Source: Sulfuriferula sp. AH1
Lineage (GTDB): Bacteria > Pseudomonadota > Gammaproteobacteria > Burkholderiales > Sulfuriferulaceae
Reading direction: 5' to 3'
NCBI RefSeq assembly: GCF_002162035.1
Contig: NZ_CP021138.1
Span: 124,001 to 188,000 of the forward strand
Length of the DNA: 64,000 nucleotides
The notes below the pieces were generated by a model, which did no database searches, had not been told where the DNA came from, and saw nothing but the letters and a program-made list of their open reading frames with translations. Position numbers and translations under genes: made by a program. Numbering within the stretch: the first letter of the stretch is position 1; each line of letters begins with the position of its first letter. Positions 8,709 to 16,654 of this stretch are shown here, in pieces.

Positions 8709-9296
8709 TCAGACCGGGCGGTTTTCGCGGATCTTGATCGGGCCCATGATCTTGAGGCCTTCTTCGAAGCTGATTTCTTTCCATTTGGCGGAGAAGAATG
8801 CCGCTTTGTCGACGATGGCATCGAGTTTGCCGGCTGTGTCGAATTTTTTCAAGTCGCTTTTTTCTATGCGGAGCATGTCCAATAGCTCATTGTATACCGT
8901 TGCTTCGTCCAGCGGCATGACCCAGAAGGTCGCGCCGCCGTATGGTATCTGGTACTTTTCGGAGATGTCGAGGTTGCCGGCAAAGAAGAAGTATTTGCCC
9001 ATCGGTGACAATTTGTCGCCAACCTGTTCGCATAACAACTTCAGGTGAGCGAGTGATGGCGCGAAACCGGCGAGGAACGGAATGGTGGTTTCCCCGGCGG
9101 AAGCAACCATCATGACCTGATCGAGCTTGATTTCGGGCGGGCGTTTTTCGTCGGCCATGGATTCCTGGAATGCCAGTGCAATTTCACCGCGGAAGCCGAA
9201 ACGGCCGGGTTTGGTGGTTGCGCCTTTGAATACGGGGCTGAGCAACAGGCCTTGCGCGTCCAGCTCGGCAAATGGGGTTTCGGTGATGAGGGTCAT
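8709..9296 (-). CDS. Uncharacterised 195-residue protein of the nifH-divergent operon
   Basis: I do not recognise this family. It is a soluble-looking protein of 195 residues with no signal peptide or membrane helix, many acidic residues, aromatic clusters such as GKYFFFAGNL, and one cysteine (in LKLLCEQ). The N-terminal 75 residues look strand-rich (LLLSPVFKGATTKPGRFGFRGE) and the C-terminal half looks helical. A clear AAGGAG ribosome-binding site precedes the start. It lies between a degenerate receiver gene (56 bp) and the SagB/ThcOx oxidoreductase (16 bp). It may therefore be a partner or substrate-handling protein of that enzyme in a nitrogen-fixation setting. This is inference from position only. 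Confidence 0.75.
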   Translation of the reverse strand: MTLITETPFAELDAQGLLLSPVFKGATTKPGRFGFRGEIALAFQESMADEKRPPEIKLDQVMMVASAGETTIPFLAGFAPSLAHLKLLCEQVGDKLSPMGKYFFFAGNLDISEKYQIPYGGATFWVMPLDEATVYNELLDMLRIEKSDLKKFDTAGKLDAIVDKAAFFSAKWKEISFEEGLKIMGPIKIRENRPV

Positions 9297-9352
9297 GGGA
9301 TACTCCTTGGGTTGTGCAGAACATCTGCGGTTTAATTAAATTTAACTGTGTG

Positions 9353-9778
9353 TCAGCTTCGCACTACCGGGATGCTGATCGGCACCGCCCGTCCAAGCGC
9401 GGAATCTACCTTGCGGCGTACGGTTTCTATCCTTAGCGGTGTCAACAATGTGCCATCGGCTCCTTGCGCCAGCGCTGCCTTGACGGCGCTATCGTCGGCA
9501 CTGTCGCAGACCAGCAGTATCCTGACGTTGTTCATGGCGGCTTTTATCAGATTGATGAGCGTCGCGCCTTCGCTGCGTATCAGCCCGATCCCCAGCAATA
9601 CCAGATGCGGCGGCCATGCCTGCGATTTGTCGATAGCGGCGGAGACGCTCGACAGCACATGAGTTTCGTTTTCATCGGCCAGCATGAATTGCAGCCCCAT
9701 GCTGTTGATCTCGTCGCTTTCCACTACAAATACGCGCTTGTTTTCTATCGAGCGCTGACTATCTACTCCGATCTGCAT
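9353..9778 (-). CDS. Degenerate receiver-domain (pseudo-receiver) protein
   Basis: This is a 141-residue protein with the fold pattern of a CheY-type receiver and no output domain. The start at 9778 was chosen for its AGGAGA ribosome-binding site. The key residues are missing. The phosphoacceptor position reads LVLLGIG with Gly63 instead of Asp. The switch Thr is replaced by Cys91 in ILLVCDS. The conserved Lys is replaced by Thr113 in GADGTLLTPL. It cannot be phosphorylated in the normal way and probably works by protein-protein contact. It is the first gene of the leftward operon facing nifH and lies just downstream of a sigma-54-like candidate promoter. Confidence 0.8.
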   Translation of the reverse strand: MQIGVDSQRSIENKRVFVVESDEINSMGLQFMLADENETHVLSSVSAAIDKSQAWPPHLVLLGIGLIRSEGATLINLIKAAMNNVRILLVCDSADDSAVKAALAQGADGTLLTPLRIETVRRKVDSALGRAVPISIPVVRS

Positions 9779-9833
9779 TGCAGTCTCCTGATTACATTTA
9801 GCAGGCACCTAAGCCATGCGACTTTACTACCTA

Positions 9834-9849
9834 AGCAAGCTTCATTCCC
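9834..9849 (-). promoter_or_regulatory. Candidate sigma-54 -24/-12 promoter facing the pseudo-receiver gene
   Basis: On the minus strand the sequence reads GGGAATGAAGCTTGCT. It has the invariant GG and GC at the correct spacing and a perfect TTGCT at -12. The -24 half is only partly consensus (GGGAAT for TGGCAC). It lies 55 bp before the start codon of the pseudo-receiver gene and about 100-150 bp from the two NifA-type sites. Confidence 0.45.
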
Positions 9850-9853
9850 GCTA

Positions 9854-9866
9854 TTTCAATTAATTG
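9854..9866 (+). promoter_or_regulatory. Near-match IHF site on the pseudo-receiver side
   Basis: TTTCAATTAATTG matches the IHF consensus WATCAANNNNTTR with one mismatch. It lies between the candidate minus-strand -24 element and the NifA-type sites. This mirrors the arrangement on the nifH side. Confidence 0.35.
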
Positions 9867-9951
9867 TTAGTCAACGCTGGGCACCCGTCTGAATGGGGTG
9901 TACAGGGAAAAATGCAAAGAATATGCAGCGTTGGTCGCATTCAGGCGGACT

Positions 9952-9967
9952 TGTATCGTTTGCTACA
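9952..9967. promoter_or_regulatory. NifA upstream activator sequence 1 (TGT-N10-ACA)
   Basis: TGTATCGTTTGCTACA fits the NifA-binding consensus exactly. It lies 110 bp upstream of the nifH -24 element, within the normal range for NifA acting through DNA looping. Confidence 0.85.
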
Positions 9968-9981
9968 GAGACAGGGCATTT

Positions 9982-9997
9982 TGTGGGTTTTGCAACA
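9982..9997. promoter_or_regulatory. NifA upstream activator sequence 2 (TGT-N10-ACA)
   Basis: TGTGGGTTTTGCAACA is a second exact match to TGT-N10-ACA, 30 bp from the first (about three helical turns, same DNA face). It lies 80 bp upstream of the nifH -24 element. Confidence 0.85.
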
Positions 9998-10046
9998 GCC
10001 GGTTTGCAGCGTAAAAAGTACGGATATTGAAAATATTATTTAATAT

Positions 10047-10059
10047 AATCAATGTTTTG
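10047..10059 (+). promoter_or_regulatory. IHF binding site of the nifH promoter
   Basis: AATCAATGTTTTG matches WATCAANNNNTTR at every defined position. It lies between the NifA sites and the -24 element in an A+T-rich stretch, where IHF bends DNA to bring NifA to the polymerase. Confidence 0.75.
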
Positions 10060-10076
10060 TGTGTTTATTTTGCGAC

Positions 10077-10092
10077 TGGCACGGCAGTTGCT
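10077..10092 (+). promoter_or_regulatory. Sigma-54 (-24/-12) promoter of nifH
   Basis: TGGCACGGCAGTTGCT is a perfect -24/-12 element (TGGCAC, five bases, TTGCT). Transcription should begin near 10103, which gives a leader of about 146 nt before nifH. Confidence 0.93.
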
Positions 10093-10171
10093 ATTACTGG
10101 GCTGCACCTAAAATGTTTTGCCGAACGAGTGACTTGAGACGAAGAATTATTAAGAGTATTCGGAGGGCGTC

Positions 10172-10222
10172 ATGTCGGTCGCATGTTATCCGGAAAGTTG
10201 CCGGATTTTCAACTTGAACTGA
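10172..10222 (+). CDS. Putative 16-codon upstream ORF in the nifH leader
   Basis: This short frame encodes MSVACYPESCRIFNLN. It is preceded by a strong GGAGGG ribosome-binding site five bases upstream, as strong as that of nifH. A hairpin with a 6-bp stem (10188-10193 with 10201-10206) lies within it. It ends 26 bp before nifH. Translation of this frame could open the hairpin and affect the mRNA or nifH initiation. Whether it is translated is unknown, and chance is possible at this length. Confidence 0.4.
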   Translation: MSVACYPESCRIFNLN

Positions 10223-10236
10223 ACTTGTTTTTGTAA

Positions 10237-11145
<909 letters not shown>

Positions 11146-11160
11146 TAGAACCGCAAGTCT

Positions 11161-11189
11161 GGCGCTGTCTGGTTGTGCAGAACAGCGCC
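11161..11189 (+). other. Hairpin between nifH and nifD
   Basis: The stem GGCGCTGT/ACAGCGCC (11161-11168 with 11182-11189) is extended inward by CTG/CAG with one bulge. It lies 15 bp after the nifH stop and no T-run follows. It could stabilise the 3' end of nifH mRNA or partly stop transcription, giving more NifH than NifDK. Confidence 0.5.
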
Positions 11190-11329
11190 GGGCGAGCGGC
11201 AGTACCGGGAGATCTCTGTAAATGGCTGCAGGCTTGTAGCCAAAGTCGGGAGCCATTTGCAGAGCGCTTTCGGAAGTACGGATGTTCTCAATGCAACGTT
11301 TTTTGATTTTTTAATGGCAGGAGGGCGAA

Positions 11330-12784
11330 ATGAGCCTCACAGTAGAAGAAACCAAAGTACGCAACAAAGAGCTGATTGACGAAGTTCTCAAGGCTTATCC
11401 CGAGAAGAGTGCAAAACGGCGTGCCAAACACCTCAGTGTTCATGAGGAAGGCAAGTCCGATTGCGATGTCAAGTCGAATATCAAATCGCTGCCGGGCGTC
11501 ATGACCATACGCGGCTGTGCCTACGCCGGTTCCAAAGGCGTGGTGTGGGGTCCGATCAAGGACATGATCCATATCAGCCACGGCCCGGTCGGTTGCGGTC
11601 AGTACTCCTGGGCTTCGCGCCGTAACTACTACATCGGCACCACCGGGATCGATTCCTTCGGCACCATGCAATTCACTTCCGATTTCCAGGAAAAGGACAT
11701 TGTGTTCGGCGGCGACAAGAAGCTGGAAAAGATCATGGACGAGATTCAGGTGCTGTTCCCCCTCAACAAGGGCATCACCGTGCAATCGGAGTGCCCTATC
11801 GGCCTGATCGGCGACGATATCGAAGCAGTATCCAAGAAGAAATCCAAGGAATACGGCGGCAAGACCATCGTGCCGGTGCGCTGCGAAGGTTTCCGCGGCG
11901 TATCCCAGTCGCTGGGCCACCATATCGCCAATGACGCGGTTCGCGACTGGGTGTTTGAAAAAGCCGATCCGGACAAGAACAAGTTTGAAGCCACGCCTTA
12001 TGACGTTGCCATCATCGGCGACTACAACATTGGCGGCGACGCATGGTCTTCACGCATCCTGCTGGAAGAAATGGGGCTGCGCGTGATCGCCCAGTGGTCC
12101 GGCGATGGCACCATTGCCGAGCTGGAAAACACCCCGAAAGCCAAGCTTAACGTGCTGCACTGCTACCGTTCGATGAACTACATCTCGCGCTACATGGAAG
12201 AGAAATACAACATTCCCTGGGTCGAGTACAACTTCTTCGGGCCGTCGAAAATTGAAGCCAGTTTGCGTGAAATCGCCAGCCACTTCGACGACAAGATCAA
12301 GGAAGGCGCAGAACGTGTGATCGCCAAGTACAAGGCGCTGACCGATGCCGTGATCGCCAAGTATCGTCCACGCCTGGAGGGCAAAACCGTGATGCTGTTC
12401 GTGGGCGGTCTGCGTCCTCGCCATGTGATCGGCGCGTATGAAGATCTGGGCATGAATGTGGTAGGTACCGGTTATGAATTCGGTCACAACGACGATTATC
12501 AGCGTACTACCCACTACGTCAAGGACGGCACGCTGATCTATGACGACGTCACCGGCTACGAGTTCGAGAAGTTTGTCGAAAAGATCCAGCCTGACCTGGT
12601 TGGCTCCGGCATCAAGGAAAAGTACGTGTTCCAGAAGATGGGCGTGCCGTTCCGTCAGATGCACTCGTGGGATTACTCCGGCCCGTATCACGGCTACGAC
12701 GGCTTTGCCATCTTCGCCCGTGATATGGATATGGCGATCAATAGTCCTGTGTGGGCGCTGACCAAGGCGCCATGGAAGAAGTAA
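11330..12784 (+). CDS. nifD: Nitrogenase molybdenum-iron protein alpha chain NifD
   Basis: This is the alpha subunit of the MoFe protein, 484 residues, which holds the FeMo-cofactor where N2 is reduced. P-cluster ligands are visible as Cys63 (RGCAYAG), Cys89 ([10 protein letters not shown]) and Cys155 (SECPIG). The FeMo-cofactor ligands are Cys278 ([11 protein letters not shown]) and His445 ([13 protein letters not shown]). There is an AGGAGG ribosome-binding site. It lies 184 bp after nifH and 102 bp before nifK. The gap to nifK is filled by an inverted repeat, which is unusual because nifD and nifK are normally close together. Confidence 0.98.
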   Translation: MSLTVEETKVRNKELIDEVLKAYPEKSAKRRAKHLSVHEEGKSDCDVKSNIKSLPGVMTIRGCAYAGSKGVVWGPIKDMIHISHGPVGCGQYSWASRRNYYIGTTGIDSFGTMQFTSDFQEKDIVFGGDKKLEKIMDEIQVLFPLNKGITVQSECPIGLIGDDIEAVSKKKSKEYGGKTIVPVRCEGFRGVSQSLGHHIANDAVRDWVFEKADPDKNKFEATPYDVAIIGDYNIGGDAWSSRILLEEMGLRVIAQWSGDGTIAELENTPKAKLNVLHCYRSMNYISRYMEEKYNIPWVEYNFFGPSKIEASLREIASHFDDKIKEGAERVIAKYKALTDAVIAKYRPRLEGKTVMLFVGGLRPRHVIGAYEDLGMNVVGTGYEFGHNDDYQRTTHYVKDGTLIYDDVTGYEFEKFVEKIQPDLVGSGIKEKYVFQKMGVPFRQMHSWDYSGPYHGYDGFAIFARDMDMAINSPVWALTKAPWKK

Positions 12785-12793
12785 GGCAGTAAA

Positions 12794-12869
12794 TGTAGGG
12801 TGGGTTGAGCGACGCATGACCCACCACCGAATTGGCGGGTTACGGGATCAAAACCTAACCCACCCTACA
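12794..12869. repeat. REP-like palindromic repeat between nifD and nifK
   Basis: Perfect 13-bp arms, TGTAGGGTGGGTT at 12794-12806 and its complement at 12857-12869, enclose 50 bp with further GGGT/ACCC-rich sequence. The motif resembles the GTAGGGTGGGTT-type palindromes scattered in many proteobacterial genomes. No second copy was noticed in this window. It can fold in the nifDK mRNA and may alter the NifD:NifK ratio. Confidence 0.75.
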
Positions 12870-12886
12870 GCTTAAGGAGATTTGAA

Positions 12887-14425
12887 ATGAGTCAAAACGC
12901 TGAAAAAGTCATCGACCACGAAATGCTGTTCCGCGAGCCGGAATATGTGGAAATGTTCAAGAACAAGAAGGAAAACTTCGAGTTCGCATTCCCCGTGTCG
13001 AAAATGGAAGAGATCCGTGACTGGACCAAAACCAAGGAATATCAGGACCTGAACTTCGCTCGCGAAGGGCTGACGGTCAATCCGGCCAAGGCCTGCCAGC
13101 CGCTGGGCGCAGTGTTCGCTGCCGTCGGCTTTGCCAAGACCCTGCCTTTCGTGCACGGTTCGCAAGGTTGCGTCGCTTACTACCGCTCGCACTTTTCGCG
13201 CCACTTCAAGGAGCCTACCTCCTGCGTATCTTCTTCGATGACTGAAGATGCCGCAGTGTTCGGCGGTCTGAACAATATGGTGGACGGTCTGGCTAACGCA
13301 TTTAACATGTACAAGCCTGACATGATCGCGGTCAGCACCACCTGCATGGCCGAAGTGATCGGCGACGATCTGGGTTCCTTCATCCGCACCTCCAAGCAAA
13401 AAGGCAGCGTGGCTGAAGAATACGATGTGCCCTACGCCCATACCCCGGCTTTTGTCGGCAGCCATATCACCGGTTACGACAATGCCCTCAAAGGCGTGCT
13501 CACCCACTTCTGGGACGGCAAGGAGCGCACTCCGAATGAATCGATAAATTTTATTGGCGGTTTCGACGGCAACGTCGTCGGCAACATGCCTGAAATCCGT
13601 CGCATCCTCAACCTGTTCGGTGCTGAATACACCGTGGTATGCGATCCTTCCGATGTCTGGAACACGCCTACCGATGGCGAATTCCGCATGTACGACGGCG
13701 GCACCACCAAGGATGAAGTGAAGCAGGCGCTGAATGCGAAAGCGACATTGTCGTTCCAGGGTTTTTCTACCGAGAAAACTGCCAAGTACATCGCCGAAAA
13801 AGGCCAGGAAGTTGTCTCTCTGTATCACCCTATGGGTGTGGCGGGTACCGACCAGTTGCTGATGGAAATCTCGCGGCTGACCGGCAAGCCTATTCCTGAA
13901 GCACTGGAAAGGGAACGCGGTTGTCTGATGGACGCCATCGCCGACTCCAGCGCGCACATCCACGGCAAGAAGTTCGCGCTGTACGGCGACCCCGACCTGA
14001 TGCTGGGCATGACTGCATTCCTGCTGGAGCTGGGTGCCGAGCCGGTACACGTACTCTCTACCAACGGCGGCGAAGACTGGGCGGAAAAAGTGCAAGCCCT
14101 GTTCGACGCTTCTCCGTTCGGTGCCGGCTGCCATGTTTATCCGAAGAAGGATCTTTGGCACATGCGTTCGCTGCTGTTCACCGAACCAGTCGACTTGCTG
14201 ATCGGCAACACCTACGGCAAGTACCTGGAGCGCGACTGCGGTGTCCCGCTGGTGCGCATGGGCTTCCCGATTTTCGACCGTCACCATCACCATCGTTTCC
14301 CGATCTGGGGTTACGAAGGTTCATTGAGAGTCATGGTTGCGATTCTAGACGAGATTTTCGAAGCGCTCGATGCCAACACTATCGACACCGCGAAAACCGA
14401 CTACAGCTACGACATTATCCGTTAA
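12887..14425 (+). CDS. nifK: Nitrogenase molybdenum-iron protein beta chain NifK
   Basis: This is the beta subunit of the MoFe protein, 512 residues, which shares the P-cluster with NifD. The P-cluster ligands Cys70 ([11 protein letters not shown]), Cys95 ([11 protein letters not shown]) and Cys153 ([12 protein letters not shown]) are all present. The C-terminal region contains the [18 protein letters not shown] stretch typical of NifK. A GGAG-type ribosome-binding site follows the upstream repeat. Twin hairpins follow the stop. nifT and nifY, which often come next, are absent; two FeSII-like ferredoxin genes occupy that position. Confidence 0.98.
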   Translation: MSQNAEKVIDHEMLFREPEYVEMFKNKKENFEFAFPVSKMEEIRDWTKTKEYQDLNFAREGLTVNPAKACQPLGAVFAAVGFAKTLPFVHGSQGCVAYYRSHFSRHFKEPTSCVSSSMTEDAAVFGGLNNMVDGLANAFNMYKPDMIAVSTTCMAEVIGDDLGSFIRTSKQKGSVAEEYDVPYAHTPAFVGSHITGYDNALKGVLTHFWDGKERTPNESINFIGGFDGNVVGNMPEIRRILNLFGAEYTVVCDPSDVWNTPTDGEFRMYDGGTTKDEVKQALNAKATLSFQGFSTEKTAKYIAEKGQEVVSLYHPMGVAGTDQLLMEISRLTGKPIPEALERERGCLMDAIADSSAHIHGKKFALYGDPDLMLGMTAFLLELGAEPVHVLSTNGGEDWAEKVQALFDASPFGAGCHVYPKKDLWHMRSLLFTEPVDLLIGNTYGKYLERDCGVPLVRMGFPIFDRHHHHRFPIWGYEGSLRVMVAILDEIFEALDANTIDTAKTDYSYDIIR

Positions 14426-14428
14426 TCG

Positions 14429-14458
14429 GCTTAAGGGCTCGTTAGCGAGCCCTTAAGC
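14429..14458 (+). terminator. Strong hairpin after nifK
   Basis: There is a perfect 13-bp stem (14429-14441 with 14446-14458) with a TTAG loop, 3 bp after the nifK stop. No T-run follows, so it may act as a partial terminator or as a 3'-end stabiliser separating nifHDK from the downstream genes. Confidence 0.65.
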
Positions 14459-14474
14459 AGCGGGCGGCCCCGCT
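14459..14474 (+). other. Second GC-rich hairpin after nifK
   Basis: AGCGGG (14459-14464) pairs with CCCGCT (14469-14474) across a 4-base loop. It directly abuts the first hairpin and lies 31 bp before the first ferredoxin gene. The pair resembles a tandem attenuator or processing site. Confidence 0.45.
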
Positions 14475-14505
14475 GTTCACTGATTGAACGAAGAGGAAAT
14501 GCAAA

Positions 14506-14880
14506 ATGGCCACAATTTGTTTCAGTTCACCGCTGCTGGAAAAGGATATCACGGTGTATGCCGTTGCCGGCGACACCCATAGCGTGCTCAAGCTCGCGAA
14601 GAAAAACAGGATACCGTTGCCGTTCGAATGCGAAGACGGCGAATGCGGTTCTTGCGTCATCAAGGTGACCTCGCTGGAAGAGAAGCCGCGCATGGCACAG
14701 GCGTTGACTGAAAAGGAACGCCACACGCTGGTGGCAGAAGGTCTGATTACCAGACAGGAATTGAAAGATGCCGAAGTCAACGACATGCCGCCGGCATACC
14801 GTCTGGCATGTCAGTTCATTCCGCGTGACGAAGATATTCTGGTGCGCTTCAGCGGCGAGCCGGGTATCGGCATCAAGTAA
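14506..14880 (+). CDS. Shethna FeSII-like [2Fe-2S] ferredoxin
   Basis: This is a 124-residue plant-type [2Fe-2S] ferredoxin. Cluster ligands are Cys42, Cys47 and Cys50 in CEDGECGSC, and Cys102 in YRLACQF. The start (MATICFSSPL) and end (FSGEPG) and the overall length match the Azotobacter Shethna protein II, which binds oxidised nitrogenase and shields it from oxygen. Its position directly after nifK supports that role. Electron transfer to nitrogenase or assembly factors is the alternative. There is a GAGGA ribosome-binding site. It is followed 25 bp later by a paralogue. Confidence 0.87.
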   Translation: MATICFSSPLLEKDITVYAVAGDTHSVLKLAKKNRIPLPFECEDGECGSCVIKVTSLEEKPRMAQALTEKERHTLVAEGLITRQELKDAEVNDMPPAYRLACQFIPRDEDILVRFSGEPGIGIK

Positions 14881-14905
14881 CAACGGGATGTGCGAGGTGT
14901 TCGCC

Positions 14906-15250
14906 ATGGGAAACGTAAGCTTTGTAGGCATGAAGTTACCTGATCGGATACAGGTGGATGTAGATCACGATGCGGGCGGTAGCCTGCTCGATCTGGCGAG
15001 AGAACATCGCATTCCGCTGCCGTGTGATTGCATGCGCGGCAATTGCGGCGCGTGTGCCGTCAAGGTGGCGCCGCTACGCTGCGAGACAAGCATGATCCGG
15101 CTCAGCGCCAGGGAACGTTATCTGTTGCTGACCGCGGGCAAGATTTCCAAGGTGCAGTATCACGCCGATTCGCTGCCGGATCACCCGCCATTGTGGCGGC
15201 TGGCCTGCGAATATCAGGTGGCGGACGAGAAAATCATGGTGGCTTTTTAG
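14906..15250 (+). CDS. Second FeSII-like [2Fe-2S] ferredoxin
   Basis: This is a 114-residue [2Fe-2S] ferredoxin paralogous to the preceding one. Ligands are Cys42, Cys47 and Cys50 in CMRGNCGAC, and Cys101 in RLACEY. Two extra cysteines (Cys40 and Cys59) are near the cluster. The start at 14906 was chosen because a GAGG ribosome-binding site lies nine bases upstream; an ATG at 14888 would add six residues. The two genes probably arose by duplication and then diverged. One may protect nitrogenase while the other donates electrons. It lies 17 bp before nifE, so it is likely in one transcript. Confidence 0.82.
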   Translation: MGNVSFVGMKLPDRIQVDVDHDAGGSLLDLAREHRIPLPCDCMRGNCGACAVKVAPLRCETSMIRLSARERYLLLTAGKISKVQYHADSLPDHPPLWRLACEYQVADEKIMVAF

Positions 15251-15267
15251 TTGGGATGGGATAGAAA

Positions 15268-16653
15268 ATGTCGGCTAAACTTGCGGTAAAAGTACAGGAA
15301 GTGCTCAACGAACCCGGTTGCGATGTCAATCAGGGCAAATCCGAAAAGGATCGCAAGAAAGGCTGTACCAAGCAGCTGGTTCCCGGTGCGGCGGCTGGCG
15401 GTTGCGCGTTCGACGGCGCCAAGATCGCCCTGCAGCCGCTCACGGATGTGGCGCATCTGGTACATGGCCCGATTGCCTGTGAAGGCAATTCCTGGGACAA
15501 CCGCAGCGCCAATTCGTCCGGTTCCAAACTCTACCGCACCGGCTTCACCACCGACATCGGCGAACTCGACGTCATCTACGGCGGCGAAAAACGCTTGTAT
15601 CGTTCCATCAAGGAAATCATCGAGAAATACGACCCGCCGGCGATATTCGTGTATCAGACCTGCGTCACTGCGCTGATCGGCGACGACATCGAGGCGGTGT
15701 GCAAGGCCGCTGCGCAGAAATTCGGCAAGCCCGTTATTCCGGTGGATGCGCCGGGATTTGTCGGCAACAAGAATCTCGGCAACAAGCTCGGTGGCGAAGC
15801 GCTGCTGGATTATGTGATTGGTACCGCCGAGCCGGAATACACCACGCCCTATGACATCAATATCATCGGCGAGTACAACCTTTCCGGCGAGCTGTGGCAG
15901 ATCAAGCCGCTGCTGGACGAGCTCGGCATCCGTTTGCTGGCATGCATCAGCGGTGACGCCAAATATAAGGAAGTCGCTTATTCGCATCGTGCCAGGGCGG
16001 CGATGATGGTGTGCTCGAAAGCGATGATCAACATCGCCCGCAAGATGGAAGAACGTTATGCTATCCCTTACTTCGAAGGTTCGTTCTATGGCGTTTCCGA
16101 TATGTCGGATTCGTTGCGTCAGATCGCCGGTTTGCTGGTGCGCCAGGGCGCGCCGGACGAGCTGCTGGAGCGCACCGAAGCACTGATCCAGCGCGAGGAA
16201 GCGCGTGCCTGGGAGCGCATGAAAGCCTATGCGCCGCGCTTGCAGGACAAACGCGTACTGCTGATCACCGGCGGAGTGAAATCCTGGTCGGTGGTCGCTG
16301 CCTTGCAGGAAGTGGGCATGGATGTGGTCGGCACCAGTACCAAGAAATCCACGGCGGAAGACAAGGAAAAAATCAAGGGCATGATGGCTGACGATGCCCA
16401 TGCCGTCGACGACATGACGCCGCGGCAGATTTACAAGATGCTCAAGGATGCGCGCGCCGACATTATGCTCTCCGGCGGGCGCTCCCAGTTTATTGCCCTC
16501 AAGGCGAAAATGCCCTGGCTCGACATCAATCAGGAACGTCATTATGCCTATGCCGGTTACGAAGGCATGGTCGAGCTGGTCAAGCAGATCGACAAGGCGC
16601 TGTATAACCCGGTGTGGCAGCAAGTGCGCATCCCTGCGCCGTGGGAGGTGTGA
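15268..16653 (+). CDS. nifE: FeMo-cofactor scaffold protein NifE
   Basis: This is the NifE subunit of the NifEN scaffold, 461 residues, on which the NifB-derived Fe-S core receives molybdenum and homocitrate to become FeMo-cofactor. It is a paralogue of NifD. It contains the Cys-rich N-terminus (KGCTKQLVPGAAAGGCAFDG), HGPIACEGNSWDNR, and [17 protein letters not shown], which supply ligands of the NifEN cluster. The nifN start codon follows one base after its stop, so the two are translationally coupled. No nifB is present in the window. Confidence 0.97.
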   Translation: MSAKLAVKVQEVLNEPGCDVNQGKSEKDRKKGCTKQLVPGAAAGGCAFDGAKIALQPLTDVAHLVHGPIACEGNSWDNRSANSSGSKLYRTGFTTDIGELDVIYGGEKRLYRSIKEIIEKYDPPAIFVYQTCVTALIGDDIEAVCKAAAQKFGKPVIPVDAPGFVGNKNLGNKLGGEALLDYVIGTAEPEYTTPYDINIIGEYNLSGELWQIKPLLDELGIRLLACISGDAKYKEVAYSHRARAAMMVCSKAMINIARKMEERYAIPYFEGSFYGVSDMSDSLRQIAGLLVRQGAPDELLERTEALIQREEARAWERMKAYAPRLQDKRVLLITGGVKSWSVVAALQEVGMDVVGTSTKKSTAEDKEKIKGMMADDAHAVDDMTPRQIYKMLKDARADIMLSGGRSQFIALKAKMPWLDINQERHYAYAGYEGMVELVKQIDKALYNPVWQQVRIPAPWEV

Positions 16654-16654
16654 C

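Noticed and set aside
9800-9816. A second sigma-54-like sequence on the minus strand (TGGCTTAGGTGCCTGCT)
   Set aside because: The spacing between the GG and GC elements is one base too long, and the nearby candidate at 9834-9849 has correct spacing.
12872-14293. A 473-codon open frame on the minus strand opposite nifK
   Set aside because: It is the codon-bias shadow of nifK. It has His/Val/Gly-rich low-similarity sequence, no ribosome-binding site and no recognisable domain. nifK is unmistakable.
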